A stretch of DNA of 64,000 bases from Blumeriella jaapii (GCA_009599575.1 VWND01000075.1:434001-498000); one strand, 5' to 3'. Positions 35,470-47,195 are shown, counted from the stretch's first letter. Translations and numbers: made by a program. The notes: generated by a model from the letters alone, not told the origin.

Positions 35470-37919
35470 ATGATGAGATCTTCAATCCTTTTGGCCTCTG
35501 GCCTATCTGCTTCCGCTCTGGCTCAGGGCCCTCTCGCGACAATTTATCCGTGTCCTTCATGTCCTACGGAGATTGCCCCGTCAGCCATCACTGTCACCGC
35601 ACAGTACCAGACTGTATCCACCTGCACTCCTGTTTCAACAGCTCCTTCGTACTCAGTGTATGGAGCTGTGTACAAGCCTGAGGCTTCTTGCAGCGCCTAC
35701 CCATGGGTATCAACTGTCATTCCCTGCGCCGGAGGTTCCAGCACGACCGTCACGAAGACCGAGCAGGTGATCAAGATCGGGTACACTACCACCGTTGAGA
35801 CTTCTGCCTACCCATGCGCGACTCGAGTCCCATCTGGCCAGGGCTATGCGTACTCCAACTCCACCTGTCCAGGCCCGAAGTACACGACCGTGGAGCTTGA
35901 TATTTCTTGCCCGTACAAGGAGATTGGTCCTCACGCCCTTCCAGGCTACCCAGGAAGTGGTCTCTGCACTGCGTGTGACGAGAAAGATGACAAGGGGAAA
36001 TACCAGGTCGTCACTGTGACCAAGTGTGTGGACAAGTCTTGCTCCACCTACCCCGAGACTTGGGTGTACGCCAAACCTACGACTCCCACCTCTGTTACAT
36101 CGGCCTACTACCACAGCTCAACTTACTGCCCGACCGGTGGGATCTACACCATCCCAGTGACCGCGGTCTATACGCCCCATGCACCTGAGTTCACCAAGCC
36201 AGCAACCCACAGCTTCTACTACACTACCTATGTGCCTGGTCCCCAGACAATTGAGATCACCAAGACCATCACCGTCACTTACCAGGGACACCCAGCCACC
36301 TTTGGATACCCGGCAACCGTTGCTGGTGGAACGTAAGTCTTGCGAGTTTGCCATTTTGACTTAGATACTGACAGCCGTAGTACCCATTACCCAGTTGGCT
36401 ATCCTACTCCTCCTGGGTCATCCCCCGCGGTCCCAACCCATGTGCCTTCTTACCCAGTTGATGCGCCTTTCTACCCAGTTGAGGGGCCTTCTCACCCAGT
36501 TGATGTGCCTGTCTACCCAGTTGAGAGGCCTTCTCACCCAGTTGATGTGCCTGTCTACCCAGTTGAGAGGCCTTCTCACCCAGTTGATGTGCCTGTCTAC
36601 CCAGTTGAGGGGCCATCTCACCCAGTTGATGTGCCTGTCTACCCAGTTGAGGGGCCTTCTCACCCAGTTGATGTGCCTGTCTACCCGGTTGATGTGCCCT
36701 CTCCCCAAATCAGTGCGCCTTCTCAACCAACCGGTGTGACTTCTTACTCGATCAATGGGCCTTCTCCTCAGATCAGTGCGCCTTCTCAACCAATCAATGT
36801 GCTTTCTTACTCGATCAATGGGCCTTCTCCTCAAATCAGTGCGCCTTCTCAACAAATCGGTGTGCCTTCTTACTCGATCAGTGGGCCTTCTCCTCAAGTC
36901 AGTGCGCCTTTTCAATCAATCAGTGTGCCTTACTCGACAAGTGGGCCTTCTCCTCAAATCAGTGCGCCTTTCCAATCAGTCAGTGTGCCTTTCTCGACAA
37001 GTGGGCCGACTCCTCAAATCAGTGCGCCTTTTCAATCAATCAATGTGTCTTCCTCGACAAGTGGGCCGACTCCTCAAATCAGTGCGCCTTTTCAATCAAT
37101 CAGCGTGTCTTCCTCGACAAGTGGGCCGACTCCTCAAATCAGTGCGCCTTTTCAATCAATCAGTGTGCCTTCCTCGACAAGCGTGTCTTCTAAAACGGCT
37201 AATGCGACCTCGACACAAGGAGCATCTCCCACTACTCCTCCTGGTTGCGAGTACTCAGGTTGCTACGGATCCCCCAACGGATTCTCTGCTTTCATTCTCG
37301 TCGAGACCGGTGTTTTCAACAGCGTTTCCTTCTGCACAAGCGAGTGCATTGCCTCTGGGTACCCGTTTTCTGGTCTCTACAAGGAGTAAGCTTGCCCTTC
37401 GTTAGCATTAGAGAAGCTCTAACCTTTTGTAACAGGTCCTGTTACTGCGCCAAGTCTCTTATCTCCAGTACCGAGTCCGGTGGAGTGTGCAATGCTGCTT
37501 GCCCTGGCTCTGCTTTGCAGTCGGTATGTCAAGATTCCGCACCTGTTCGGTGTTTGTTTTTCTTCGTCACGCAAAGCCCACTTTCGTAGAACATCTCGCT
37601 AACGCCGAGAAAGTGCGGAGGTGACCTTCTCATCGGCGCAAAGGGCCTCCAGAGCAAGCTCTTTGACGTTTACGAGTGCATTGTGTCTGCTCTTCCCACC
37701 AGCACCATTTCAGAGACCGCTACGAGCACCGCCGACGCAATTCCTGACCCGTCTTCTGATGCCGAGGAGCCTATCTTCATCGAGGCAAGATTTGAGGCTC
37801 CCAAGAAGGCCGCTCGCGGAATCAAGCTCCGCCGAGGTGGTGTGCTCCGTAGCGCGGAGAAGAAGAGTCACGACAACATCAAGGTCAAGCGTGATTTCGG
37901 AATCAAGAACTTGATGTAA
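35470..37919 (+). CDS. secreted WSC-domain protein with long Pro/Ser repeats
   Basis: Probable cell-wall or extracellular protein. WSC modules bind wall glucan or act as wall sensors. Exons 35470-36332, 36381-37385, 37436-37523 and 37614-37919 give 753 aa, all phases matching; introns are 48, 50 and 90 nt. Order: signal peptide (1-18, MMRSSILLASGLSASALA); a Cys/Thr/Tyr-rich N-terminal domain to about 288; a PVDVP-type repeat block; an ISAPFQSISV-type repeat block; then a WSC domain starting YSGCYG, with SFCTSECI, ESCYCAK, GGVCNAACPGS and CGGDLLIG, whose cysteines are assembled over three exons. The tail is basic and lacks a clear GPI signal or transmembrane helix, so it is probably secreted or wall-bound. 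The repeats are in frame and likely to vary between strains. Confidence 0.85.
36451..36700 (+). repeat. 42-bp coding repeat (14 residues) in the WSC gene
   Basis: About five and a half nearly identical copies encoding YPVERPSHPVDVPV-type units. Because the period is a multiple of three, copy changes keep the frame. Confidence 0.88.
36705..37190 (+). repeat. 60-63-bp coding repeat in the WSC gene
   Basis: About eight copies encoding SPQISAPFQSISVPSSTSGP-type units, most homogeneous toward the 3' end. The gradient suggests recent expansion there. Confidence 0.85.
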
Positions 37920-39025
37920 ACGAATTGGACGATGACTACGTTTTCTGAGGAGGCTGCAAGAACCCGATGGCTTTTGCAATTTCATCGACCTACTCTTGTA
38001 TCTTACACTTCTTTTGTGGCCGAGGCTTGATGAATTTATCCTTTGTGCAGGTTGGGGATGTTAGCATGAGGTCGTCTTTAAAATATAATTTAACTGCCCT
38101 GTAAACTCTTATTTCGCTTCTATTGACGAGATTACTTGTGAAGCAAAGAAATTTATTATCAATGTGGAGAAAAAATCACCGTGGCATGGGATGCAGAGTG
38201 CTAAGCCTTTTTTCTTTTCCCGATCAGATCTGTGTATAGCAAGCGAGTAGAATAGAAAAGAAAGAGCTTCACCAAAGTCCGACGCACTCTAGCCAATCTA
38301 AGGCTTAGAACTAATGAAAATATAGGCAGATGTGGGGGAGGGTTTAAGAAAGCCTTTGATACAGAGCTGTTGACTTGAAAGTACCGTTGGCCTAGGTTGC
38401 TGCCTCAGGCTGTCGATTACCTCAAGCCACAGCCTGCCCCAAGCCCTATATCCTTAGCACAATTCATTCTGCTTCCACATGAAGATATCTCTTGATCTTC
38501 ACACTTGGAAGAACAAAACCCCAGAGAGTTTTTATAAGAAACTCAGCAACAGGCGTGGGGGCGGTGTGCAATTGTTTTTAGGACTATGATCGTTGTCTGG
38601 TTGGCGGCTTCCGGTCAAAGCATCATGAACGAGTAGTGGCGGAGACGCAGGAAAACAAACAGAACAACCAAAGAACAATCAAAGGGATACAAACAGCCAT
38701 CGAAAATATGTTGATGATCGATAACAGATAAGTAGTCGAAAATGGACACTCAATTGAATAATTATGTTTGTATCTTTGTTAAGCCAGATATTATTAAGAA
38801 AGACTTTGAGTAAAAGATCAGCTTGCAGCAGATGATTTAATACAACATTTTCTGACTGAATGCTATATCATTATCGATTGCTTAGCTTTTGATGGCAACC
38901 TTTTGAATCACGATTAAACAGGCTTAGAAGATCAATTCTCATAGGCGTGAATAGAGGCATATATAGTTGTTAAAGGGCATATGCGTAAGCACTGTGAATC
39001 TAAATGATAAGTGGACAGATGGCTA
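37920..39025. other. AT-rich intergenic region
   Basis: No gene seen. It leads into a transposon relic. Confidence 0.4.
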
Positions 39026-39619
39026 CAGTACGTGGACACATGAAGTTGCGCGTGTGTTCCGGACAGTGACTTCTTACAGCCGCCATATACCTCGAAGTTT
39101 TTAACGAATCCTTTTCTCCCTTTTTTTACGACGATAGCATTTTAATACAAAATAATACTTCAAATTATAAAGCGCATATTATTGAGCTATGGTTTCGTAA
39201 TATAAGTATGAAATTAAAGCTTTATTCGCCGGATTTCAACCCGATCGGAAACTTATAAAAAATATTTAAAACGAAAATAATTGAGCTTAAATCAAAGCTC
39301 ATAATTATGAAAAACAATAATATAATACAAAGATTTTCAATTAAAACTGTAGAAAAAGTGTGAAAGCTTCCGAAAGATCAGTTGTTAAATAAACTAGCGA
39401 AGGGGATGCAAAAGAATATAAACGCTGTTAAGGCTGAAAATAGGTGGTATACTAAGTACTGGTTAAAATCGAATATTCTTTCGATTTTCAGCTTTAATTT
39501 AAGCTATTTGTATTTAAAATCGATTAATTAATGGTGGAGTTATGATGCTGTAAAGGTAGTAGAATTTTGTTGGGGTAAGGACTATTTACTGACGCGCAAC
39601 TTCATGTGTCCACCCACTG
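39026..39619 (+). mobile_element. Tc1/mariner-type deletion relic with TIRs
   Basis: The 594-bp element is bounded by 28-bp terminal inverted repeats that match at 26 positions. Both begin CAGT and share GTGGACACATGAAGTTGCGC. Each end is flanked by TA (39024-39025 and 39620-39621), the Tc1/mariner target duplication. Inside, the plus strand retains the transposase C-terminus: LKLYSPDFNPIGNL then a stop, and later NAVKAENRWYTKYW, which match the YSPDFNPIE.LW motif holding the last catalytic acidic residue. Stops and very high AT content indicate RIP-like decay. The N-terminal two thirds are missing, so this is an internally deleted, non-autonomous copy. Confidence 0.85.
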
Positions 39620-39990
39620 TACGTAGAAAAAAAAAACTCGCTTAGAGGTAACAACATTCTATACTGGGAAAGCCCTACCAAACATGCCAATGACACTACT
39701 TTCATCTGAACTTCTGAGGCTTTGGCTCGTCAGATAGCCCCCTCCCAGAACTTGACGAGTACAACACGATGGAGCCAAACAAACAGCTACCCCACCATAT
39801 CAGTTTTGCCCTCTAAAAGTGTCAGATCACGACACAACATCCCGGATTTTGTAATGCTAAGTTTAATCCTGGTAGATTCACCACCAGTCTTGACACAATG
39901 GCATTGTTTAGGGCTGTGCCTCCTTCTTTCGAATGGATACGTGCACAGAAGGTCGAAAGCTACTTGTTGAATCCAACTTCGATATAAAGA
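39620..39990. other. intergenic, 3' flank of the GT34 gene
   Basis: Nothing recognised. Confidence 0.4.
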
Positions 39991-41070
39991 TTAATCTAGC
40001 ATGGCACTTGTCCCCGGAAAATACCGCTCCGCCTTAGGGTTTTCCTTCTCGGCATCCTCCTCCCAATACCTCTGGATCTCCTCCTCGTATCCCGTATCTT
40101 TCAAATCAATCTCCCACGCCCCCCGCCTCGAATGGTAAAGCTCCAACCACTTCTTCATCGTCGCTTCTCGAGTATCCTTATGGCCCGCGAAGTGAACGAG
40201 CAGGTCTCCTTCCTTGACGGAGTTCGCCTTGAACTTGGTGGTCATGGTCAAGGTCGGGTCGCGATAACCCGTGAAGGCGTTGAACCACCGCTGCGGCAAG
40301 TGCATTACGTGGTCACGAAATTGGTCCTGGTGACAAAGGTCAGACCGGTCAACTAGAAAGTGGATGGGATGCTTCGCATGCCTCTTTGATGATGTTTTCC
40401 AAGGCTCCCTGGTCTTCGGTGCGCAGGCGCCCTGGCGGTCTGCATCCGGCTTTCTGATACCCGAGCACGGCCGTCATCAGATAGACGGCCAAATCGTTAA
40501 CGCGAATGAAGAAGACGCCGTTGTTGAGGCCTCGATGGTCGTCCGTGACCAGACATATAATCCCGGGATACGTCTCAGGGGGCGGGAGAAAGATCTCAAG
40601 CGGGATCTTGTAGTTCATGATCAGAATGTCGATGTCAAACCAGCTGCACCACATTTGAGGATCAGTAGTGTGGTTGAGAAAGAGAGAGAGAGAACGGGAA
40701 AGACTTACACGATCCATTCCAACCGCTCGTCTTCTGGCTTCGCCAGCTCCTCTAGCAGTCTCGACAGGATGTACGCCGGTTTCGACCAAAAGCCTGGCAG
40801 GAGCTGCCTCCGGAGAACGGTCATCTCATACCCGTGAGCGCGATTGTGCTTATCGTGGGTCTTCAGCGCCTGCTCGTAGACAGGGTTGTCCCCATACAGC
40901 ATCGAGACTTTTCCAACGTAGGATCGGTTCAACGGGACCTGCATTTGCAGCGGACGGTGGGGGAGAGCCGGTAGCACATCCGTATTTCGGGATAGAAGCA
41001 GTAAAGACAGGCAAAAGACCAGCGCAACGTACATGGCCATAGAAGGCGGGCGGAGGAAATAGAGGGCCAT
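39991..41070 (-). CDS. GT34 glycosyltransferase (Gma12/Mnn10 family)
   Basis: Type II Golgi enzyme. The family adds alpha-galactose or alpha-mannose to N- or O-glycans of secreted and wall proteins. Start ATG at 41070 (the in-frame codon at 41097 is GTG). Exons 41070-40709, 40643-40382 and 40326-39991 give 960 nt, 319 aa. A membrane anchor (MYVALVFCLSLLLL) lies near residues 13-26. Motifs in order are HNRAHGYEM, the DxD motif in WFDIDILIMN (about 122-131), GLNNGVFFIRV, then DQFRDHV and PQRWFN, and LVHFAGH near the end. The second intron (55 nt) starts GC rather than GT; no GT donor fits. Using it restores the DQF..PQRWFNAF segment in frame. Donor sugar cannot be told from sequence. Confidence 0.85.
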
Positions 41071-42124
41071 CCTGTGCTCGACAATGGAAACATCCACGTT
41101 CTAAGAACCGTATACCCCGCTCTAGGTGTGTAGATATTTGAATTTTCCAGACGCCGTCCAAGATGGCCAAACTCAGGGCCAACGTCCCTCTACCTCCTAC
41201 CTGGGAAGCCCGTCCAGATTTTCAGCTCGAGAGGCACAGATGGCTCTGCCGCCCAAATGTGTCGCGCTCAGAAATTACAATCCCGAGCCTTATCGTAAAG
41301 ATAGAATGTCCTGCATGCCGTGAGAGACACCAGCTCCCTCATGCAACCATCTACACCTGCACGCACTAAGCTTTCCATAACAATCCACACACGACTCTCT
41401 GCCCAAAGAGGCAATTGGGCCTGGCGGCGGCCCGCATCGCCATACACATAGATCAGTCCCGCGCGGCGTCCTCCCGAGCGGAACAGTCTCCTACGATTCC
41501 GTTTTGGAATGTTGACGCTTCTAAGCCATAGCCATAGCGGTCCTTACCCCTGAGAGCAGCATGCTGGAAGTGGCTTGGGGGCTCCCGATGTGCTGGCCAC
41601 TTGTGCCGCCATATATTCCGTCCCATGTCTACGACTCTGCATATTTCTGACCTGATGGCAGAGATCGCGACTTTCCAAGTGGCCGATCAGGCTGGATCTG
41701 ATCTGACTCAACATCTAGGGCGATATGCAGTCACGGGGATGGGCCGCGTAGCCTTTTCTTTTTCGAGACTGTGCTGTACAGTACATCGGGGTTGTTGTTT
41801 TTCTCGGCTGACGTTCAAGACTCGGGCTGTCTAAGATGGGTCTTAGCGGGTACCTGCATTGTAAAGCGGCAAGTCAGGTGTACAGGGGACTGCTCGCTCG
41901 CTCAGGGGTAATTCGCTTAAAGCTTGGCCCGTCAACAAATGCATTTTGGATGTCGTCTTGGCGGCCGAGATTGAGATATTGTATTTGCTTGTCTTGTTGC
42001 TTTACGTAAGGGAATTAGGTAGCAGGTCTACGAAAGAGAGGTGGGCAAAGCAGACAAAGAAAGACCCGGTCGGCGCAATCCTCGCTGAAATTGTAATCGA
42101 CTGACTCCAACAACCTCTTTGAAA
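41071..42124. other. intergenic region
   Basis: No supported gene. Small ORFs around 41160-41370 and 41600-41830 lack signatures. Confidence 0.35.
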
Positions 42125-42397
42125 ATGTCCACGACCGAGGTTCGTGTACTGCCTCAAGTACCCAGCTCAAGCCAGAATAGCAATCTCGCCGGCGTGGAGG
42201 CGAGAAAGAAACGGGTGCTTGCGGTGGCAAGGCTGGGGGCGTTCCCAGATACGATCTTGATAGCTCTGGATTATGCGATGGAAAGCAAAGTAGAGTGGAG
42301 GGAGGGCCCAGGGACGGGCACAGCAGATTCAGGGGTGGTACGAACGACGGAAGACCGTCATGAGAGGCCTCTGGAAGCAAAAGCAAATTGGCATTGA
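42125..42397 (+). CDS. possible small protein, unknown
   Basis: An ATG at 42125 opens a 90-codon frame (MSTTEVRVLPQVPSSSQ...) with a charged middle part (EARKKRVLAVARLGAFPDTI). It runs to 24 bases from the end of the convergent acyltransferase gene. No intron, domain or signal peptide. It may be only a chance ORF or part of that gene's 3' UTR. Confidence 0.22.
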   Translation: MSTTEVRVLPQVPSSSQNSNLAGVEARKKRVLAVARLGAFPDTILIALDYAMESKVEWREGPGTGTADSGVVRTTEDRHERPLEAKANWH

Positions 42398-42421
42398 GAC
42401 AAAAGGCGTCTAATTGCTTTC

Positions 42422-43906
42422 TCACTTGACAAAGCACACCCCCTCAATCCACTTCGCAGCCCTCACACACCGCTCATCCACCTCTCGACCAAAAACATCC
42501 GCCAGCCAGAGCACAACCATCAGGTTGACCACCCACCCAACCGCAAGACCCACGCAGTACCCCCAAACACTCTCCCTGCCCACGAGTGTCCACACCCAGA
42601 TTGGCACCAGGTACCCGTACGCGTGCAAGATAGGCCCATGCACCAGATACAGCGAGAAGCTGATCTTGCCCAAGTATTGCACCAGGTGACCCGTGAGAGC
42701 TCTTCGCAGCAGCGACGCCGGCGATTCGCGGGAGAGCAGGAAAACGAGGAGGGCGGAGCCGAGCGCGGGGAGGAATTTCTCCTTGCGAGTCCAGAAAGAG
42801 GGGATGAGGAGGGAAAGGGTTTGGTAGCCGTAGGCGGTCTGGAAGCCTTTTTGTGGAGACGTGAGAAGCCAGAGAGCGAAGATGTATGATGCGATGTTGA
42901 GCGGAATGCCCAGGGCGCTCCTGACTCGTGCGAGGTTCGGAGTGCAGGAAGCAGAACGCGGAGACTCGGTGGCAACGCCGCCGTCCTCGATGAGGTTTTT
43001 GTCTGTGTCGTAGGGCAGAATGTCTGGCGCGCCCGGGAGAGGCTCGCCAATGACATCCCACTGCGCAAGACACGACCCCCAGAGATACAACATGATCTCC
43101 CAGCGGTCCCAGCAGAAGGCATAGAAACTGAGCGTGAGCAGCAGTCCGAGCCGGACATACATCCTCGTTCGCGCAACCAACATGAGGCTTAGGTATAGAA
43201 CGAGCGAGGAGCGAAACTCGTATTGTATCGTCCACAGATGCTGATCGTGGATTGGGTAGAATGGCTTCCACCCATCGTAGACAGAAGCCAGCTTCGACAT
43301 CTCCCGGTACCAGAACCGCATCTGCTGGCTCAACGTCTCGAATCTCGGCAGATGCTTCTCTCTCCTCCCGGGAAAGATTTCCTTATTGGCAAGTGGATCT
43401 CGCACGATTTCGTTCAAGTATAACCGTGTAGCAAACACAGCAATCAACGTCGACGCGATCGTAGGAAGATAGAGACGGAAAAAGCGTCTGAAGACCGACG
43501 AACAGAGATTCTGCAGCAGCTTCTCTCGCGATGCCGAAGTATTGCTGTTCATCAATTGAAGCGGCTTCAGCGATATAACATAGCCAGCCACGATGAAGAA
43601 TATGCTGACCATGGGGAGTCCCAGATAAGGTAGGCGAATGATGGGGAGTTCGATGAGCCAACGGTGCTGAGCATCGCCCCATGGCATGAAGGTCATGTCA
43701 GAATATGCGAAGACGTAGTGGAAGTTGAAGACACAGACAGCGGCGAGACCGCGGAGACCGTCGAGCCATGATGTGGGGTAGATCCGAGAGGGAAGAGAAG
43801 GGTCATTGAAAATGGTCGTACGGAAGATTTGGGGAGCGAATGCGTATGAAAACCTTTTCGAGAACTTGGATATTGAGAATCGAAAATCAACGCTCTGGAG
43901 CTGCAT
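42422..43906 (-). CDS. acyltransferase-3 family membrane protein
   Basis: Predicted O-acyltransferase (PF01757 type) moving acetyl or similar groups onto an extracytoplasmic acceptor. Fungal members act on glycans, sterols or secondary metabolites. One uninterrupted exon, 494 aa, start ATG at 43906. The family start WLDGLRGLAAVCVFNFHYVF (about 47-66) is intact, with the Arg and His typical of the active region. About ten hydrophobic segments follow, including IFFIVAGYVISL, and a GKISFSLYLVHGP block near the end, also a family hallmark. It is in a region with glycosyl- and sugar-phosphate transferases, so glycan acylation is a reasonable but untested guess. Confidence 0.85.
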   Translation of the reverse strand: MQLQSVDFRFSISKFSKRFSYAFAPQIFRTTIFNDPSLPSRIYPTSWLDGLRGLAAVCVFNFHYVFAYSDMTFMPWGDAQHRWLIELPIIRLPYLGLPMVSIFFIVAGYVISLKPLQLMNSNTSASREKLLQNLCSSVFRRFFRLYLPTIASTLIAVFATRLYLNEIVRDPLANKEIFPGRREKHLPRFETLSQQMRFWYREMSKLASVYDGWKPFYPIHDQHLWTIQYEFRSSLVLYLSLMLVARTRMYVRLGLLLTLSFYAFCWDRWEIMLYLWGSCLAQWDVIGEPLPGAPDILPYDTDKNLIEDGGVATESPRSASCTPNLARVRSALGIPLNIASYIFALWLLTSPQKGFQTAYGYQTLSLLIPSFWTRKEKFLPALGSALLVFLLSRESPASLLRRALTGHLVQYLGKISFSLYLVHGPILHAYGYLVPIWVWTLVGRESVWGYCVGLAVGWVVNLMVVLWLADVFGREVDERCVRAAKWIEGVCFVK

Positions 43907-44850
43907 ACTGGAATAAAGGGATAACTTGTGCAGAAGACAAAATAAAGAAAAAAGAATGTCATGAAGTGATCAGAGTAAAAAGTAGCTTAAGAGACGAGAT
44001 GCTTATATCCATGTGAACAAAGGTAGCAATAGTCAAACATGTGAAACGTAAATATCCGTGGCAACCATTAGATTGAACCAACCTGCAAGTAAATAATGGA
44101 AGATGAGCGAGGAGGTCAAGCTGTCGTGAGCGTGCTAGCAAATTCAACACGGCAAATGATAGCCAGAAAAGAAAAGTCGCTCAGGCTAAGAGACAGCAAA
44201 TTTAGAGTACATAGACTCCGAGGCTCGATCCGGTCGGGTTTCAGGGGTGAGCTGCGCTATAGGAGATCCAGGCACTGTAGCTGAGCTGGTGTTGGACTTG
44301 CAGGGGTTGGAATAAGTGCTGACGCTGTCGTAAACCCATCGCAACATGTGGAGTTAGCCGACAACACATGATCTACCAAAACAAAGGTATGCCCCGAACC
44401 CAGTAGCAGATTAGTGTTATATGGTCACAGAGTTACAGAGGGTGGTGTGACCTCAATAAATGCATTGTTTTACGCACGCAACATGTTGTATAGTATTACT
44501 GCACTGTAATCGACATAAAATATGAATCAGATGTAGAAGTGACACAGCAACCAAGTGTGAAAGACCGTCATTTCATTCAATGTAGACTTATCCCTTGGGA
44601 TCAGACAGAAGAGTAAAAACTATTGTACAAAACCCATCCAAAATGCCGTGTTGCATACCGTGCAATGCAGCTTTTTCCTACCCAAGTGCTACACCAGAAC
44701 GCCATGCTTGATACCCAACCATACCAGTGCTGCTGGAAATGCCGCGTTCCTGGTCAAATGTTATACCTATACACCATGCTGCAATGCCCATAATACAGTA
44801 TCGATACCTGGAACTCCCTCACGCATACAATCAACTTCAATACGACAATT
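43907..44850. other. intergenic region
   Basis: Upstream of the acyltransferase gene and 3' of the Ppc89-like gene. No gene seen. Confidence 0.4.
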
Positions 44851-47195
44851 CTATTCGTCGTCCTCAATGCCATCCCAGGGCAAATCCTCAGTATACTCCA
44901 TTCCACCAGTCACACTGCGAACACTCCCAACAGTCGTGTCATCATCATGGACTACCTCGACAACATCAAACAGTTTATAAATCTTGTTGAACTGATGCTC
45001 AATCTCGATGGTGAGATCTTCCAGTGCCTTCTTCAGAGACTGTCGCTTCCTCATGCCGCACGAAGGGTCATGGGCATCGTACTGGGCCTGGAGTTTCGCA
45101 CGCTTGTCCTTCAAGTTGCGGAGATGATCTTCCTCCCCTCTGACCACATCCGCGAGTGCGCGGACGGGCTCCAGAGCTGGGCGAACGGTCGCATCCGGAT
45201 CCCTGATGCGCTTGGAAACTGGAATTAGACGGCCACTAGCAGATCTCGTGGCAGTGTACTTGGTCGCAGTTGTTGTTGTGGTAATGTCCTGGGTGGGTTC
45301 CCAGGTATCTTGAGCGTTGGTAGCAGCTGGAGCGGCAGTATCCTGAGGGGCCCGGGTGCCTTGAGAGCTACCTCGAACGCGGGAAGATACACGTGTGGTG
45401 GTTTCCTGGGTGTGTACCCGGGTTCTCTGGAAGCTCCCTTGAGTGCGCGCTTCTGCTGTCGTAGTGTCCTGGGTGGGAGCTCGAGTTCTTCGAAGGCTAC
45501 CTTGAGCGCTGTTGACTGCTGGCGTGGTATGTTCCTGGGTGTGAACCCGGGTTCTCCGAAGGCTGCTTTGAGCTTTGGTCGCTGGCGTGGTAGTATCCTG
45601 AGTGGGTACCCGGGTCCTTTGATAGGTACCATGAGCGCTGGTGTCGGCTATTTCGGTATTGTCTTGGGCCCAAGTGGTTCGAGAGCTACCTTGGGCGCGT
45701 GTCTCTTCGGCTGTGGCAGTGTCTTGGGTAGGTGCCTGGGTAGCTCGAGAACTACTTCTGGCGTTGGCTCCAGAGACATCACGGCTTGATCTCGTATCTC
45801 TTGAAGTTTCCTGAGCCGACTTTTTGTCCCCCAATGATTCGTGCGCTGATCTTGTAGCTCTTGATGTTTCCTGGGAGCTGATCCGGGTTTCAAGACGAGT
45901 AACCTTGTCTTCCAATTCGTGAAAATGACGGACCTTGGACTCCAACTCGTGGATGTGCCGGGTCTTGCGGTCACGGTCGGACCGAAGATTAGGGATGGAA
46001 GCGACCTCAGACTCCAACTCCTGAATGTATTGAGCCTTGCGATCGTATTCCGCTTGAAGGTGCTGGTTAGAATCGTCCTTCAATTCCAACTCCCGGATGT
46101 ACGAGGCCTTTTGATTGCAATCGGCCTGCAGAGCAGTGATGATTGCCATCGCGTTGTGAAAAGTATCCTCGCAAGAGGTCAAGGCGAAGTTGCGGGCTTC
46201 CTTGAACTCTTGAGCTTTTGCCTCGAGATCCTGTACTTGCTCTCTCAACGCTTCTACCATCGAGATGATGTGTTCCTCTTCTTGAGGAAGATTGAATCCA
46301 TCGACGGGCCCATGTTGCGACTCCTTCAAGTTTACTCTGCCTTGTTGGACATGAGGCCTGAGTGGCGAGGACGTGTTGGGCTTAGCTTTGGCGAAGCGCG
46401 TGTTCTTGGGCTGGAAAGATTTTGGGCGGTCCTGCACCTCGTTAGCAACGTGCTCAAACGCGCCGAAAAACGTTGAGGGCTTACGTGGCTCATCGACGTG
46501 CTGTCTAGGGTTGCATCTTCGACGGTGGCCTCTTGGTAGTTCGATCGGTTGTAGGTGTCAACCAGCTCGCCCTGTATACGTTGTCAGCAATCTCTCAGGT
46601 TGCTGTAAACAAGGGGGAAACTTCTTACACTCTCAAACTTCTTCTTATAGTGGTTGACAACTTGCTTGAACTCAGTCCTGATCTGCGCTTTGGGAACGCC
46701 TTTGAGTTGCTCCAGCGCGTCGAGGATGGGTGAGGTCGGTCTAACGTGGAAGGTCCGAGATTTGCCCGGGCTAATTGTAATCCCTATGGCTGATGGTGTG
46801 ACATCGTGAGGTGCCTTGGTAGGAAATGCATTGGTGGTTTGTATTCTGAGTTGCGGAACGTTTGGTGGTTGGAAGTTCTTGTTATGGGGCGCGCGAGGTC
46901 GCTCGATGCTCATCGAGTCATCGTAGTTACCCGACGTGAAGCCTGGGAAAGCGCGTTCAACGCGGGACGAGTTGATGCTGATATCGCGGGGAGGAGTCGG
47001 GGACCACCGGCCAGCTTTCTTGGCCGTGTCGCGGATGGGGATGGACGTCGCCGTGTTGGTAAAGTCGGGGTTGAAGATGCCAGATGAATTGCAGGCACCG
47101 TCACGGACCGGATCAAAATCAAAATCGAGCGAGTCCTTGGTGATGGTACCATGGGGCGATCCTGTTGAGGACGCGACCGAAACGCTGCGAGGCAT
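44851..47195 (-). CDS. ppc89: Ppc89-like spindle pole body protein with Cep57-type domain
   Basis: Structural coiled-coil protein likely to act at the spindle pole body. Three exons, 47195-46629, 46571-46485 and 46431-44851, give 744 aa, each exon a multiple of three. The last acceptor is placed at GTGCAG because the GCTAAC branch site is too close to the alternative GAG. An N-terminal disordered region with SPTPPRDI is followed by LDALEQLKGV...EFKQVVNHYKKKFES, then coiled coil (about 245-400), a repetitive Thr/Gln/Arg region (RTRxxTQDTTT units), and a C-terminal segment LRNLKDKRAKLQAQYDAHDP...LTIEIEHQFNKIYKLFDVVE. The last resembles the Cep57 microtubule-binding domain found in fission-yeast Ppc89. 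The assignment rests on that segment and the overall layout. Divergent from the Bud27-like gene. Confidence 0.7.

Noticed and set aside
41071..41097. Longer GT34 N-terminus beginning at 41097
   Set aside because: The codon at 41097 is GTG; the first in-frame ATG is at 41070 and still includes the membrane anchor.
42474..43271. 265-codon ORF overlapping the acyltransferase gene in another frame
   Set aside because: The acyltransferase frame carries full family motifs; the other frame has none.
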